This document shows positions 11,306-20,599 of a stretch of DNA of 64,000 nt, piece after piece. Position 1 is the stretch's first letter. Each line of letters begins with the position of its first letter. The stretch is from assembly GCF_040717455.1 (NCBI RefSeq), contig NZ_JBFEFH010000007.1, positions 186,001 to 250,000 of the forward strand, given 5' to 3'. The translations under genes were made by a program, and so were the position numbers. The notes under the pieces are model-generated. The model saw nothing but the letters and a program-made list of their open reading frames with translations, ran no database searches and was not told the DNA's origin. This DNA is from Tautonia sp040717455 (lineage in GTDB: Bacteria; Planctomycetota; Planctomycetia; Isosphaerales; Isosphaeraceae).

Positions 11306-14300
11306 ATGCGACGATGGACCTGGCCGGTTGGAATCGTCTCGCTCTGGTTTACGATCACGGTGACGGGGGCGGGGGATGCTCCTCGCGACGAGCCTCCCGG
11401 CCTGACCGGGGAGGCCCCTCGAACCGCCTCGCCGGACCAGGCTCCCGGCGATCGGGTTCCCTGGACGACCTCGCGCATGGTCGGGTCGCCCGAGCCGCCT
11501 CGGCCGTACACGGTGGAGGTGGCGTTCCCGCACCTGACCTTCGATCGGCCGATCGAGCTGGTCTTCGTGCCGGGGACCGATCGCCTGGCCGTGGCCGAGC
11601 TGGGGGGCAAGATCCTGACCTTCCCGGATGATCCGGCGAGGGCAGTCGAAACGGACCAGATGTTCGATGTCAAATCGTGCCATCCGAGGTTCACGAACCT
11701 CTACGGCCTGGCCTTTCACCCCGGCTTCGAGCGGAACGGCCGCCTGTTCGTCTGCTACACGATCGGTTACGACGAGGAGGACGGCACCCGCGTCTCCGAG
11801 TTCCGGATCGACCCGAGCGACCCGCTCCGCGTCGACCCGACGAGTGAGCGCATCCTGATCACCTGGTATTCCGGGGGCCACAACGGCGGATCGTTGAAGT
11901 TCAGCCCGGTCGACGGCTTCCTGTACATCTCCAGCGGAGACGGCGCGGCCCCCAGCCCCCCCGACCCGTTCCAGGCCGGGCAGGACATGACGACGTTGCT
12001 CTCGAAGGTCTTGCGGATTGACGTGGACGGTCAGGACCCGGGGCGTGCCTATCGGGTGCCGCCCGAGAACCCATTCGTGGACCTGGCCGGGGCCCGGCCG
12101 GAGATCTGGGCCTATGGCTTCCGCAACCCCTGGCGGATGAGTTTTGATCGCGAGGGGGGCGACCTGTGGCTCGGCGACGTGGGCTGGGAACTCTGGGAGC
12201 TGGTCCACCGGATCGAGCGCGGCGGCAATTACGGCTGGAGCGTGATGGAAGGCCGCCAGGTCGTCTTGCCCGACGCCCCGAGGGGCCCGACGCCGATCTC
12301 CCCGCCGATCGTCGATCACCCGCACTCCGAGGCCGCCTCCGTCACCGGCGGTTTCGTCTACCGGGGCGATCGCCTGGCCGAGCTGCGCGGGGCCTACGTC
12401 TACGGCGACTTCCAGACCGGCACGCTCTGGGGGCTTCGTCTCGATGCGCAGGCCGTGACCTGGCACGAGGTCCTGGCCGAGACGCCGCTGCAACTGGTGG
12501 CGTTCGGCGAGGACCGATCGGGCGAGTTGTATCTGCTCGACTACGAGGCGACGAACCGCATCTATCGGCTCGTCCCCAACCCGGACGCCGCCGCGCCGAA
12601 CATCCGGTTCCCCCGGCGATTGAGCGAAACCGGGCTATTTGCCTCGGTCGCCGAACTGGAACCGGCCCCCGGCGTCCTCCGCTATCAGATCAATGCCCCG
12701 GTCTGGAGCGATGGCACCCGGGCCGACCGCCTGATGGCCGTGCCCGACCTCGGACGCATCACGTGGAGTCGAGACGGCCTCTGGGGGTATCCCGAGGGCT
12801 CGGTCTTCGCCCGAACCGTCCTGCGCGACGTGGGGTCGGACGCCGCGCCGCCGAGAAGGCTGGAAACCCAGGTGCTCCACCTCGAAGACGAGCGCTGGCG
12901 GGCGTACTCGTACCGATGGAACGAGGAGCAGACCGACGCGGAACTGGTCGGCCCCGAGGGGGAATCGGTTTCGATCGGGCTCGACGACGCCCGGGCGATC
13001 ACCCATCGGATCGCCCCGCGGTCCGAGTGCCGGCTCTGCCACAATCCCTGGGCCGGCGAGGGGCTGCTGTTCGGCCGACAGTCGGCCACGCCGCTGACGG
13101 CCAACACCCTGCAACTGAACACGATCGAGCAGGGTGAAGGCAGAGGCATTGCACAGCTCCACACGTTTGAACGCCTCGGGCTGTTCGAAGAACCGTTACC
13201 CGAGGCCCCCGAAGCACTTCCGAGGCTGGCCAGTCCGTACGACGAGGCGGCCGACCTGGATACCCGGGCCCGTTCGTACCTTCAGGTCAATTGCGCACAC
13301 TGCCACCGCATCGGGGCCGGGGGATCGGCCAATCTGAGCCTGACCTTCGATCAGCCCCTCGCCGAGACAGGCCTGCTCGGGGTCGAGCCGATGCAGGGGA
13401 GCTTCGGCCTCGAGGAAGCCCGGCTCCTCGCGCCGGGCGACCCGTTCGGGTCGATCCTGCTGTTCCGGATGGCAAAGCTGGGGGCGGGTCGGATGCCCCG
13501 CGTCGGGTCATCGGAGGTGGACGTCGAGGCGATCGACCTGATGCACCGCTGGATCGCGGGGCTGACCGTCGAGGGCCGGTCTGAGGCCCCCGCCGACCCC
13601 TTCCGCTCCCTCCCCGCCGAGGTCAACGGGGCGATCGGGCGGCTTTGCCAAGGCGAAGCGACCGATCCGGCCGCCCGGGCCGCTGCCTTCGCCCAGGCAA
13701 CCGAGACCATCCGGGGGACCCTGGCCCTGCTGCGGCGGATCGACGAGGGGGCGATCGGTGCCCCGGCCGTCGAGGAACTGGTGAGCTTGGCGCGCGAGGC
13801 CCCCTCGGTCGAGGTCCGCGACCTATTCGAGCGGTTCATCCCCGCCCCGGATCGCCTGGCACGGCTCGGCGAATCGTTCGATGCCACCGCCCTGCTGGCC
13901 CTGACCGGCGACCCCGACCGCGGCCGGCGGCTCTTCCTCGACGGGAACAGTGCGCAGTGCCGCACCTGCCACCGAATCGGCGGGGAAGGCACGGTGGTCG
14001 GCCCCGACCTCGACAGCATCGGCGCGAAGTATGATCGGCAGGAGTTGCTGCACCACATCGTGCAACCTTCGGCCCTGGTCGAGCCGCCGCATGTCAGCTA
14101 CCTGCTGGAGACGACCGGCGGATTGCTCCAGACGGGGATGCTCGTCGAGCAGACCGATCGGTTCGTGGTGTTGAAGGACGCCCAGGGCCGGACGATCCGT
14201 GTCGAGGCGGCCGAGGTCGAGGCGCTGGTCGCTGTCCCGCGGTCACTCATGCCCGAGGGGCTTCTGGCTCCGCTCACCCCCCAGCAGGCCGCCGACCTGC

Positions 14301-14338
14301 TGGCCTTCCTCGCCGAGCAATCGCGCCCAGTTCCCTGA
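11306..14338 (+). CDS. Secreted glucose/sorbosone dehydrogenase-like protein fused to c-type cytochrome domains
   Basis: 1010 residues with an N-terminal export signal (RRWTWPVGIVSLWF). Residues about 70-430 form a glucose/sorbosone dehydrogenase-type beta propeller (NLYGLAFHPGF, GGHNGGSLKF, RNPWRMSFD, NYGWSVMEG). The middle part resembles the HNE_0200/SO_2930 family of diheme proteins, with heme motifs CRLCH at 575 and CAHCH at 663. The C terminus matches the Pirellula/Verrucomicrobium-type putative heme-binding domain, with CRTCH at 885 and VGPDLDSIG. Three covalent c hemes are thus predicted, suggesting periplasmic oxidation of a sugar with electrons handed to an internal relay. The sugar and whether PQQ is bound are unknown. 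Monocistronic by position. Confidence 0.9.
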   Translation: MRRWTWPVGIVSLWFTITVTGAGDAPRDEPPGLTGEAPRTASPDQAPGDRVPWTTSRMVGSPEPPRPYTVEVAFPHLTFDRPIELVFVPGTDRLAVAELGGKILTFPDDPARAVETDQMFDVKSCHPRFTNLYGLAFHPGFERNGRLFVCYTIGYDEEDGTRVSEFRIDPSDPLRVDPTSERILITWYSGGHNGGSLKFSPVDGFLYISSGDGAAPSPPDPFQAGQDMTTLLSKVLRIDVDGQDPGRAYRVPPENPFVDLAGARPEIWAYGFRNPWRMSFDREGGDLWLGDVGWELWELVHRIERGGNYGWSVMEGRQVVLPDAPRGPTPISPPIVDHPHSEAASVTGGFVYRGDRLAELRGAYVYGDFQTGTLWGLRLDAQAVTWHEVLAETPLQLVAFGEDRSGELYLLDYEATNRIYRLVPNPDAAAPNIRFPRRLSETGLFASVAELEPAPGVLRYQINAPVWSDGTRADRLMAVPDLGRITWSRDGLWGYPEGSVFARTVLRDVGSDAAPPRRLETQVLHLEDERWRAYSYRWNEEQTDAELVGPEGESVSIGLDDARAITHRIAPRSECRLCHNPWAGEGLLFGRQSATPLTANTLQLNTIEQGEGRGIAQLHTFERLGLFEEPLPEAPEALPRLASPYDEAADLDTRARSYLQVNCAHCHRIGAGGSANLSLTFDQPLAETGLLGVEPMQGSFGLEEARLLAPGDPFGSILLFRMAKLGAGRMPRVGSSEVDVEAIDLMHRWIAGLTVEGRSEAPADPFRSLPAEVNGAIGRLCQGEATDPAARAAAFAQATETIRGTLALLRRIDEGAIGAPAVEELVSLAREAPSVEVRDLFERFIPAPDRLARLGESFDATALLALTGDPDRGRRLFLDGNSAQCRTCHRIGGEGTVVGPDLDSIGAKYDRQELLHHIVQPSALVEPPHVSYLLETTGGLLQTGMLVEQTDRFVVLKDAQGRTIRVEAAEVEALVAVPRSLMPEGLLAPLTPQQAADLLAFLAEQSRPVP

Positions 14339-14639
14339 GCGATCGATGCTCGGACGCGGATCAGGATCGGAGGCTAGGCCGAGGAGTCGGGCCGACCCGC
14401 TCCATCGGGCGTTCGGGGATGGAAAGGGGGTCGGCCTCGCGCAGGCCGCCGCCAGATCCGAGGATCCCGATTCGCTCATCGCGAACCGTTCAACGAAATG
14501 ACGTTCAGCGATTCCGACCCGAGGAAGGAGGGGATGGAGGAGGGCGATCGAGGCGAGGCGAGGCATCAAGCAAGCAAGAGGAGTCCGGACGACACTCAGG
14601 TCGGAGTCGAGCCGATCGCATCGGCAGCGACTCCGGGCG
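14339..14639. other. Intergenic stretch
   Basis: About 300 bases between two convergent genes. No reading frame with a believable ribosome site and no strong hairpin was seen. Confidence 0.5.
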
Positions 14640-14942
14640 TCAGGCGACGCCGACCCCGTGGCAGTGGCAACGATCGGCCGAGGGGTACATCACATCGGCG
14701 TCGCAGGCGTCGAGCAGACCACCGACCTGGACCTCCAGGCGGTCGAACCAGCGGGCCAACTGGGCGTTGGCCTCCGACTCGAACACCTGTCGGACCTCGC
14801 CGATCTGGTCGAGCAGGGCGAGCACCTCGCACCGGTCTTGCGGCGTTTCATCTCGCAAGACCCGGTATGCTCGGGAGGCGAGGTCCCGCAATGCGGCTGC
14901 GGGGGCATCAGCCACGTTGTTGATTGAAGATTGTCTTGGCAT
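14640..14942 (-). CDS. Small hypothetical protein with Cys/His-rich tail
   Basis: 100 residues, not recognised. AAGGA lies 8 bases upstream of the ATG, which together with balanced amino-acid use argues for a real gene. The body (about 15-80) looks all-helical, with an acidic, Leu-rich pattern (EVLALLDQIGEVRQVFESEA). The last 20 residues hold two Cys and two His (DRCHCHG) that could bind a metal. No signal peptide or membrane segment. It follows the ABC ATPase in the same direction after a 402-base gap, so membership in the synthase operon is doubtful. Confidence 0.55.
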   Translation of the reverse strand: MPRQSSINNVADAPAAALRDLASRAYRVLRDETPQDRCEVLALLDQIGEVRQVFESEANAQLARWFDRLEVQVGGLLDACDADVMYPSADRCHCHGVGVA

Positions 14943-15344
14943 GGAAACGGTCCTTCACACGATTCAGCCTTGCCGACGCCACCCGACATGGGGCGAGCCG
15001 CTTGGCTCGAAGCAAGAGACACTCCAACGGGCCGCCAGGTTCTCCAAGGCGATCGGAACGGCCGAGGTTTGGTCATCCTCAGTGTATACGCTCGTCACGG
15101 CCGATTCTTTTGGAGCTTTTTACGTCGCTGCGAAGAAATTGTTCGATCGCGCCACGAAAACGCCCCTCATTGAAAAAATTACGACGCCCATCCCTCAGAA
15201 AGGACACACAATCCGAAGGCGTCTTCCCGATCACTCGCAATCAGACGGGGCGTGACGACACCTTCCCGACGCGGTTTCCGAAGGGCGGATCGACCTCGGC
15301 CCTCTTTTCGTCACGATCGATCGGGACGACGCAAGGCGGGCGGT
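14943..15344. other. Intergenic region downstream of the synthase operon
   Basis: 402 bases, visibly richer in A+T than its surroundings (notably 15070-15190). It presumably contains the end of the operon transcript and the promoter of the small minus-strand gene. No RNA gene or clear terminator hairpin was recognised. Confidence 0.5.
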
Positions 15345-16037
15345 TCAGGGCGAGAGGATTCGACCGTCCTTCATGCGAACGACGCGATCGGCCGCGGCGG
15401 CGACCTCGGGGCTGTGGGTGATCATCAGCAGGCTGATCGACCGCTCGGACCGGAGCCTTGCCAGGAGGTCGAGAATCTCCTGCTGGGCGAGCGAGTCGAG
15501 GTTACCGGTCGGCTCGTCGGCCAGCAGCAGGGCCGGCTCGTTGGCCAGGGCCCGAGCGATTGCCACTCGCTGCCGCTCGCCGATCGAAAGGCTCCGGGGT
15601 CCATGCCCAATCCGATGCGGCAATCCGACCTCCTCCAGGAGCCTGCGGGCCACCCGGGGACGCTGGGCGCGAGGACGGCCGCCGGGGAACATCGGAATCT
15701 GCACGTTCTCCAGGGCCGTCAGGGTCGGGATCAGATGGAACGCCTGGAAGACGAACCCGACCTCGCAGGCGCGATACCGATCAAGGTCCAGTTGCGAGAG
15801 GGGCGTCCCCTTGTAACGGACCGTGCCCGAGGTCGGCCGATCGAGTCCGCCGAGCAGGTGCAGCAAGGTGCTCTTGCCGCAGCCCGATGGCCCGGTGATC
15901 GCGACGAACTCCCTGGCGTTGACCGCGAGGGAGACCCCTCGTAGCGCCTTCACGTCGCCGTCGGGGTAGGTCTTCACCAGGGCCTCTCCCTGGAGCAAGG
16001 GGGGCTCGGCCTGGCGGTTCGAATCGTGCTCAGTCAT
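15345..16037 (-). CDS. ABC transporter ATP-binding protein, LolD/MacB type
   Basis: 230-residue ATPase that energises an FtsX-like permease. Walker A GPSGCGKST (49-57), Q-loop in FVFQAFHL, signature LSIGERQR (Ile in place of the usual Gly), Walker B LLLADEPTGNLD with the catalytic Glu, and a switch His in MITHSPEV. This subfamily powers mechanotransmission-type transporters such as LolCDE and MacB rather than pore transporters. Last gene of the synthase operon; its start overlaps the permease stop by 8 bases, so the two are made together. I infer that the pair moves the product of the operon or a lipid precursor across or out of the inner membrane. Confidence 0.9.
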   Translation of the reverse strand: MTEHDSNRQAEPPLLQGEALVKTYPDGDVKALRGVSLAVNAREFVAITGPSGCGKSTLLHLLGGLDRPTSGTVRYKGTPLSQLDLDRYRACEVGFVFQAFHLIPTLTALENVQIPMFPGGRPRAQRPRVARRLLEEVGLPHRIGHGPRSLSIGERQRVAIARALANEPALLLADEPTGNLDSLAQQEILDLLARLRSERSISLLMITHSPEVAAAADRVVRMKDGRILSP

Positions 16038-17148
16038 GGCGAAGCGCCTCGGTCGGTTCCAGGCGGGCTGCCCGGATCGCCGGATACAGGCCGCCGAGCA
16101 GGGTCAATCCGATCCCGAGCGCCACGCCGATCCCCAGGATCATGGGGGAGAGGTTCGGCTCAATGAATCCCCGGGAGGTGGGCGAGAGGACCAAGGCCCT
16201 CGCCCCGGAGATCGCGAGCAGGGTTCCCCCGATCACGCCGAGCACACCCAGCCCTCCTGCTTCTCCCATCAAGAGGAGAATGATCCGGCTCCGCCGCCAG
16301 CCGAGGGCCCGGAGGAGTCCGATTTCCCCCGTGCGTTCCGTGACGGCCATCGCCATCGTGTTCAGGAGGCCGATCGACCCGAGCACCAGCGCCACGATGG
16401 TCGTGGCGCTCGCCATCGCCCGGGCGAGCCGGAGCTGGAGATTCCCCTTCACATAGTCTCGGGCTGGGATGGCCGCGACCCCGGGGACCTGGCGCTCAAC
16501 CTCGACCCCCAGGGCACGAGGGTCGGCCGCCCCATCGGCCACGATGACAAAGCCCGTGACCTGGCCTTCGCGTCCCATCATGCGCTGGAGTTCGGGCAAG
16601 GGCATGACCAGGCCGCCCGACTCGAACAGGCTCTCGCTTTCATAAATGCCGACCACCCGAAACGATTCGCCGGCAATGTCGACGGCGTCGCCCACCGCTT
16701 TGTCGAGGTTCAGGGCGAGGACACGGCCGAGGAGGACCTGTCGGTCATCGGACGCATCGAGCGGGCGACCGTCAAGAAGTCTCAAGCCGTCGATGAGCAA
16801 TCCGCCCGGTTCCCAGCCGTTGGCCAGCACGCTGACGAGGTTGGCCTCCTCGAACGAGACGGCATCCATGAGCGAAGGGGCCACCGAGGCCACGCCGGGG
16901 ATCTCCCGGATGACCTGCTCCAGGTTCTGATCAAGGTTGCTCGAAAGCTGATCGCTGATTCCGGCGCGGACCACGATCAAGTCGATGCCCCGGGATTGAT
17001 AAATCGCCAGGAACGATCGCTCGAATCCCCACGAGATGCCCGTCAGCAGCATGACGGCCGAGACAGCGACCGCGAGGCCGAGGACGGTCAGCGTGGTCCG
17101 GGCCGGCCGGCCTCGCAGGTTGCGGACGATCAACCGCACATATCCCAT
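16030..17148 (-). CDS. FtsX/MacB-type ABC transporter permease
   Basis: 372 residues with the standard topology of four membrane helices: one at about 18-38, a large periplasmic domain (about 45-240, MacB_PCD-like), then three helices in the C-terminal FtsX domain (about 255-355) that starts IGLLNTMAMAVTERTGEIG. The C terminus RLEPTEALRHD is the usual end of these permeases. GAGGGG lies 7 bases before the ATG. No MacA-like periplasmic adaptor or outer-membrane channel is nearby, so it is more likely a lipoprotein- or lipid-handling exporter than a tripartite drug pump. Coupled to the ATPase gene by overlap and 50 bases downstream of a methyltransferase in the same operon. Confidence 0.88.
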   Translation of the reverse strand: MGYVRLIVRNLRGRPARTTLTVLGLAVAVSAVMLLTGISWGFERSFLAIYQSRGIDLIVVRAGISDQLSSNLDQNLEQVIREIPGVASVAPSLMDAVSFEEANLVSVLANGWEPGGLLIDGLRLLDGRPLDASDDRQVLLGRVLALNLDKAVGDAVDIAGESFRVVGIYESESLFESGGLVMPLPELQRMMGREGQVTGFVIVADGAADPRALGVEVERQVPGVAAIPARDYVKGNLQLRLARAMASATTIVALVLGSIGLLNTMAMAVTERTGEIGLLRALGWRRSRIILLLMGEAGGLGVLGVIGGTLLAISGARALVLSPTSRGFIEPNLSPMILGIGVALGIGLTLLGGLYPAIRAARLEPTEALRHD

Positions 17149-17198
17149 CGACGTCCCCTCACTTCACCCCTCGAAATCTGACAGGATCGCCCTTCGGA

Positions 17199-18044
17199 TC
17201 ATTCGGGGGTACGACCGACGAAGACATAGCCGACGCCTCGCCAGATGCGCTCAAACCGGCAATCGCTGAGGACGCGACGGGCAATCGCCTCGACGTCGAG
17301 CTCTCGGTGTCGCTCGACCATCTCGGTGAATTCATCCCCCAGATTCATCCCCCGCGAGACGAGCCAGTGTTGCAGACCCGTCAGGCCGATCTTGCGGAAC
17401 GGGAGATAATCCGTCAGGTCGGGGACCTCGTCTGAGACGACGATCGTGCCTCCCGGCCTGACCGCCCGGGCCATTTCGCGGAGCGCCTTTTCGGGATCGT
17501 TAAAGTAATTGAATGCCCCGATGCTCAATGCGGCATCGAATTGATGGTCGCGGACCGGCAGATCCTCCGCTTCGCCGAGGACGAGCGTGAGGTCTCGCTC
17601 GGCGGCGTGCTTCGTTTTGCAGGCGTCGAGCTGCACTTCCGAAACATCGATCCCGACGACTGACCAGCTCTCGGGAAGCCAGGGGAGATAAACACCGTCT
17701 CCGATCGCGACATCCAGGAGTTTGAGAGTCTCGCCTTGGGGCAGGTGCTTCAGCACCCGGGACCGAGCCCTCCGCTCACCACCGAGATTGACGAAGGTAA
17801 ACCATTCCCAGAACCGGAACTTCGGCCAGAGCGGGCTGTTGTAGAACGATTTTGCCACCTCGTTATTGGCGGTGACCGACTCCCGGACCACCACGATCCC
17901 GTCTCGCACCGGATACCGATGACCGCAGGACGGGCAGGCGATCGGACCGCCGTCGCCGGGGTCGTTGGCATCGGCTCCACAGGAGACGCATCGCCAGAGG
18001 CGTGTATGCCACTCGGTTCTCGGCCTGGAAACCACGGTCGACAT
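17199..18044 (-). CDS. Zinc-ribbon class I SAM methyltransferase (first of a tandem pair)
   Basis: 281 residues. The N terminus has a zinc ribbon with two CxxC pairs (CVSC and CPSC, about 19-41) followed by YPVRDG, as in Trm112-like ribbons that precede small-molecule methyltransferases. The Rossmann core begins at about 100 with LLDVAIGDG (motif I), then VGIDVSEVQ and VRPGGTIVVSDE (motif IV/V region). It shares its whole layout with the next gene upstream, including FY near the end of the linker, the LKHLP block and the C-terminal RIWRGVGYVF. It probably methylates the operon's product, at O, N or C. No ubiquinone or menaquinone genes are near. Confidence 0.85.
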   Translation of the reverse strand: MSTVVSRPRTEWHTRLWRCVSCGADANDPGDGGPIACPSCGHRYPVRDGIVVVRESVTANNEVAKSFYNSPLWPKFRFWEWFTFVNLGGERRARSRVLKHLPQGETLKLLDVAIGDGVYLPWLPESWSVVGIDVSEVQLDACKTKHAAERDLTLVLGEAEDLPVRDHQFDAALSIGAFNYFNDPEKALREMARAVRPGGTIVVSDEVPDLTDYLPFRKIGLTGLQHWLVSRGMNLGDEFTEMVERHRELDVEAIARRVLSDCRFERIWRGVGYVFVGRTPE

Positions 18045-18089
18045 CTCGTTGAATCCCCTTCATCATGTCCGATCGAGCCAGGCCGATCG

Positions 18090-18911
18090 TCACCCTCGAT
18101 GAACGAAGCAATACCCCAGGCCACCCCAGATCCGAGATCGCTCGACGCCCGGCAGCGCGGCCTCGGCGACAGCATCCAGGTTCTGCGGGAGCGCGAACAC
18201 CATTTCAATGAATGCCTCATCGAGCCCGAGCCACCGAAGCCAGGCCGCATCGATCCGAGGGACTCCGATCAGGTGTCCGATTCCCATGCGGCAGAGCCAG
18301 GGCACCTCGTCGGCCACCACCACCGGGCCTCCGGGCCGGGTGACGCGACGCATTTCCTGAAGCGCGCGGGCATGGTCGCTGAACATGGTGAAGCCGCCCA
18401 CGCAGAGGGTCGCATCAACGCTCGCATCGGCAAAGGGCAGTGCCTCGGCCTCCGCCCGGACGAGGCGCCCCGTCAACCCCGGGTACTTCCGAAGACACGC
18501 TTCAAGCCGAGATCGTGTGTGATCGACACCGAGCACGTCCCAGGAGTCTGGCAGGAACCGGAGGTTGTCCCCATCGCCGATCCCGACTTCCAGGAATCGC
18601 ATCGACGCATCGCGTGGCAAGTGTTTCAGGATGGGTCGACGAGCCCGACGATTGCCTCCTTGCAAGGCAAGGAAGAACCGCTCCCAGGGACGAAAGGCTT
18701 GCCAACCGCGGCCCCCGTAGAAGGCCTCCGTGATGGCATTTCGTCCTGAAAGCGGGCCGATCGCCTCGATCACTCCCCCCGTCTCCGGAAAGCCACGGCC
18801 GCACGACGAGCAGGTCCATCGACCGTGCATCGGCGACCGACATTCAAGGCAGCGCAGGACGTCCGCCAGGATCGTTGACGAATCGGAAAGAGGGGGAGAG
18901 ATCGGCGACAT
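18090..18911 (-). CDS. Zinc-ribbon class I SAM methyltransferase (second of a tandem pair)
   Basis: 273 residues, clear paralogue of the neighbouring methyltransferase. Zinc ribbon with CLEC and CSSC (about 21-39), then FY, LKHLP, motif I FLEVGIGDG, LGVDHTRS, RVTRPGGPVVVADE and C-terminal RIWGGLGYCF. Motif I keeps the glycines needed for SAM. The two copies differ strongly in the middle helices after motif IV, the region that usually shapes the acceptor pocket, suggesting two different methylation sites or substrates. 33 bases after the SDR stop and 45 bases before the next gene, so within the operon. Confidence 0.85.
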   Translation of the reverse strand: MSPISPPLSDSSTILADVLRCLECRSPMHGRWTCSSCGRGFPETGGVIEAIGPLSGRNAITEAFYGGRGWQAFRPWERFFLALQGGNRRARRPILKHLPRDASMRFLEVGIGDGDNLRFLPDSWDVLGVDHTRSRLEACLRKYPGLTGRLVRAEAEALPFADASVDATLCVGGFTMFSDHARALQEMRRVTRPGGPVVVADEVPWLCRMGIGHLIGVPRIDAAWLRWLGLDEAFIEMVFALPQNLDAVAEAALPGVERSRIWGGLGYCFVHRG

Positions 18912-18944
18912 CGAACCTCACTCGATTCCACGACTGGGAAGAGT

Positions 18945-19733
18945 TTAGAAATCGACCGTGAGTGCTTCAGGACCGGCGCGATCCATCATCCAGTCGTAGA
19001 CGCGACCCGGCATCCGTCGAAGAAACCCCATCCCCACGGCGGTGCCCAGGGGGAACACGAAATCGCGGGGCCGACGTTCGATCGCTCGGACGAGATACGA
19101 GGCGGCTTGCTCGGGCTCCATCATCCGTATCGGTCGGCGGAACGGGGTCTCCGCCGTCATCGCCGTCCGGACAAAACCGGGATAGACGGTGGTGATCGTC
19201 ACTCCCCTTCGTTTCAAGGCGGGGCGGAGTCCTTCGAGATAGGTGGTCAAAGCGGCCTTCGAGGCCGAATAGGCCGCCATCCAGGGCATGCCTCGGTAAC
19301 CTGCGACGCTCGAAATCCCGACAAGATGTCCGGATTTTCGGGCGATCATCCCAGGAAGGACAGCGTCGATGGCATTAGCGACTCCGACCACGTTGATCTC
19401 CAGCATGGAACGCAACGCATAGGGCTGGAGGTCCGGCAACAAGGTGAGCCCACCGACTCCCGCACAGGCGACGAGGACATCAGGCGGACCCACCCGGTCC
19501 TCGAGTTCCGCGGCCGATGATTTGATCCGATTCAAATCCGAGACATCGACAGTGCTGATCGCGTGAATCGCTCCCAATGCTCGGAGCTGTTCCGAAAGCT
19601 CCCGCAATCCTCCCGCATCTCGATCCATCAGTCCCAGGCGGTACCCCCGGACCGCGAGTTCAAGGGCGGTCGCTCGACCGATGCCCCGGCCCGCTCCGGT
19701 GAGAAACAGCGTGCTGACAGAGGGCTGGGTCAT
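18945..19733 (-). CDS. Short-chain dehydrogenase/reductase of the synthase operon
   Basis: 262-residue SDR. TGAGRGIG at 12-19, Ser141/142, Tyr155 and Lys159 in YSASK make a complete catalytic set. MDRDAGG after the second strand has Asp where NAD-preferring SDRs carry an acidic residue. The start at 19733 is fixed by the ATGA overlap with the hydrolase stop; a longer frame exists but reads Arg/Gly-rich noise. The C terminus ends with a hydrophobic/basic helix (PGRVYDWMMDR), as in SDRs acting on lipids. Likely reduces or oxidises the released chain or a head group. Confidence 0.88.
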   Translation of the reverse strand: MTQPSVSTLFLTGAGRGIGRATALELAVRGYRLGLMDRDAGGLRELSEQLRALGAIHAISTVDVSDLNRIKSSAAELEDRVGPPDVLVACAGVGGLTLLPDLQPYALRSMLEINVVGVANAIDAVLPGMIARKSGHLVGISSVAGYRGMPWMAAYSASKAALTTYLEGLRPALKRRGVTITTVYPGFVRTAMTAETPFRRPIRMMEPEQAASYLVRAIERRPRDFVFPLGTAVGMGFLRRMPGRVYDWMMDRAGPEALTVDF

Positions 19734-20584
19734 CGGGCGTCTCCCGCCGGTCGGGCGGCATCGACCGACGCCAGGAAGGTGGTCAACGCAGCCAGAAATG
19801 CTTCGGGGTTCTCCTCGGGTGCCCGGTGCCGGGCTCCAGGCACCAGGGCTCGTCGGCAATCGGGCAAGTGCTCGACGAGATAGTCGGCGGTCGCAAGGAA
19901 CGGAGACGCCTCGCCATACAGTGCCAGGACAGGCACGGTAATGGATCGGATTCGATCGATGGTCAAGCCCGCCTCCACCTTGGTGTCGTCACCACAGGTC
20001 GTCCGACACAAGCGGAGCAATCGTTCGGTGCCCGGCAGGCCGACAGCCTGACGGAACTTGAGCATGTCCTCGTCGCTCAGGTGCAAGACCTGATCGAAAA
20101 ACTGTCCAAGGTCGTACCAGTGCTCATCTGACACGGTGACGCCGGCGTCTTCCGCCTCTCGGCGGAAGTTCTGCCAGTGTCCCCAACGACTCACGTCTTC
20201 CAGGTGGCGTAGGGCGGGGAAATAGGGGTCGGAGAGGACAACCGACTCGACGCGATCGGGGGCCAATGCAGCGGCATGAGCTGCGATCACCGCGCCGAAG
20301 CTATGGCCAACCAGCCGAGCACGGTCGGCCCCGAGGTCGTCCATCAACGCAAGCAGATCCGAGGCATGATCGGCCGAAGTATACCCGGAAGGTGGCACCT
20401 CGCTGTAGCCATGCCCCCTCAGGTCGAAGGCAGTGACCCGGTAATCCGAGGCGAGGACCTGCATGGCCCGGCAAAGAAACCAGATGGAGAGATCCCCCGT
20501 CACGCCGTGAATGAGAATCACATCAGGGCCTTCCCCTGCATGCTGCACATGGAGCCGGAGGCCATTGACCGCTCGATGGGGCAT
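19730..20584 (-). CDS. Alpha/beta hydrolase, candidate chain-releasing enzyme
   Basis: 284 residues, alpha/beta hydrolase fold. The oxyanion-hole strand has IHG (25-27), the nucleophile elbow is GHSFG with Ser95, an acid is plausible in the LYGEASPF strand (Asp or Glu near 224), and the catalytic His is His253 in ARHRAPEENP. The family includes esterases, thioesterases and C-C hydrolases. The synthase subunits have no thioesterase domain, and this gene sits 15 bases after the free carrier protein, so release or transfer of the chain is a natural but unproven role. GGAG lies 10 bases before the ATG. Stop overlaps the SDR start (ATGA). Confidence 0.87.
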   Translation of the reverse strand: MPHRAVNGLRLHVQHAGEGPDVILIHGVTGDLSIWFLCRAMQVLASDYRVTAFDLRGHGYSEVPPSGYTSADHASDLLALMDDLGADRARLVGHSFGAVIAAHAAALAPDRVESVVLSDPYFPALRHLEDVSRWGHWQNFRREAEDAGVTVSDEHWYDLGQFFDQVLHLSDEDMLKFRQAVGLPGTERLLRLCRTTCGDDTKVEAGLTIDRIRSITVPVLALYGEASPFLATADYLVEHLPDCRRALVPGARHRAPEENPEAFLAALTTFLASVDAARPAGDAR

Positions 20585-20599
20585 CAGCTCGGACTCCGA

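Noticed and set aside
18945..19859. Longer version of the operon SDR starting within the hydrolase gene
   Set aside because: The added 42 residues are Arg/Gly/Pro-rich and precede an ATG that overlaps the hydrolase stop exactly as in the other junctions.
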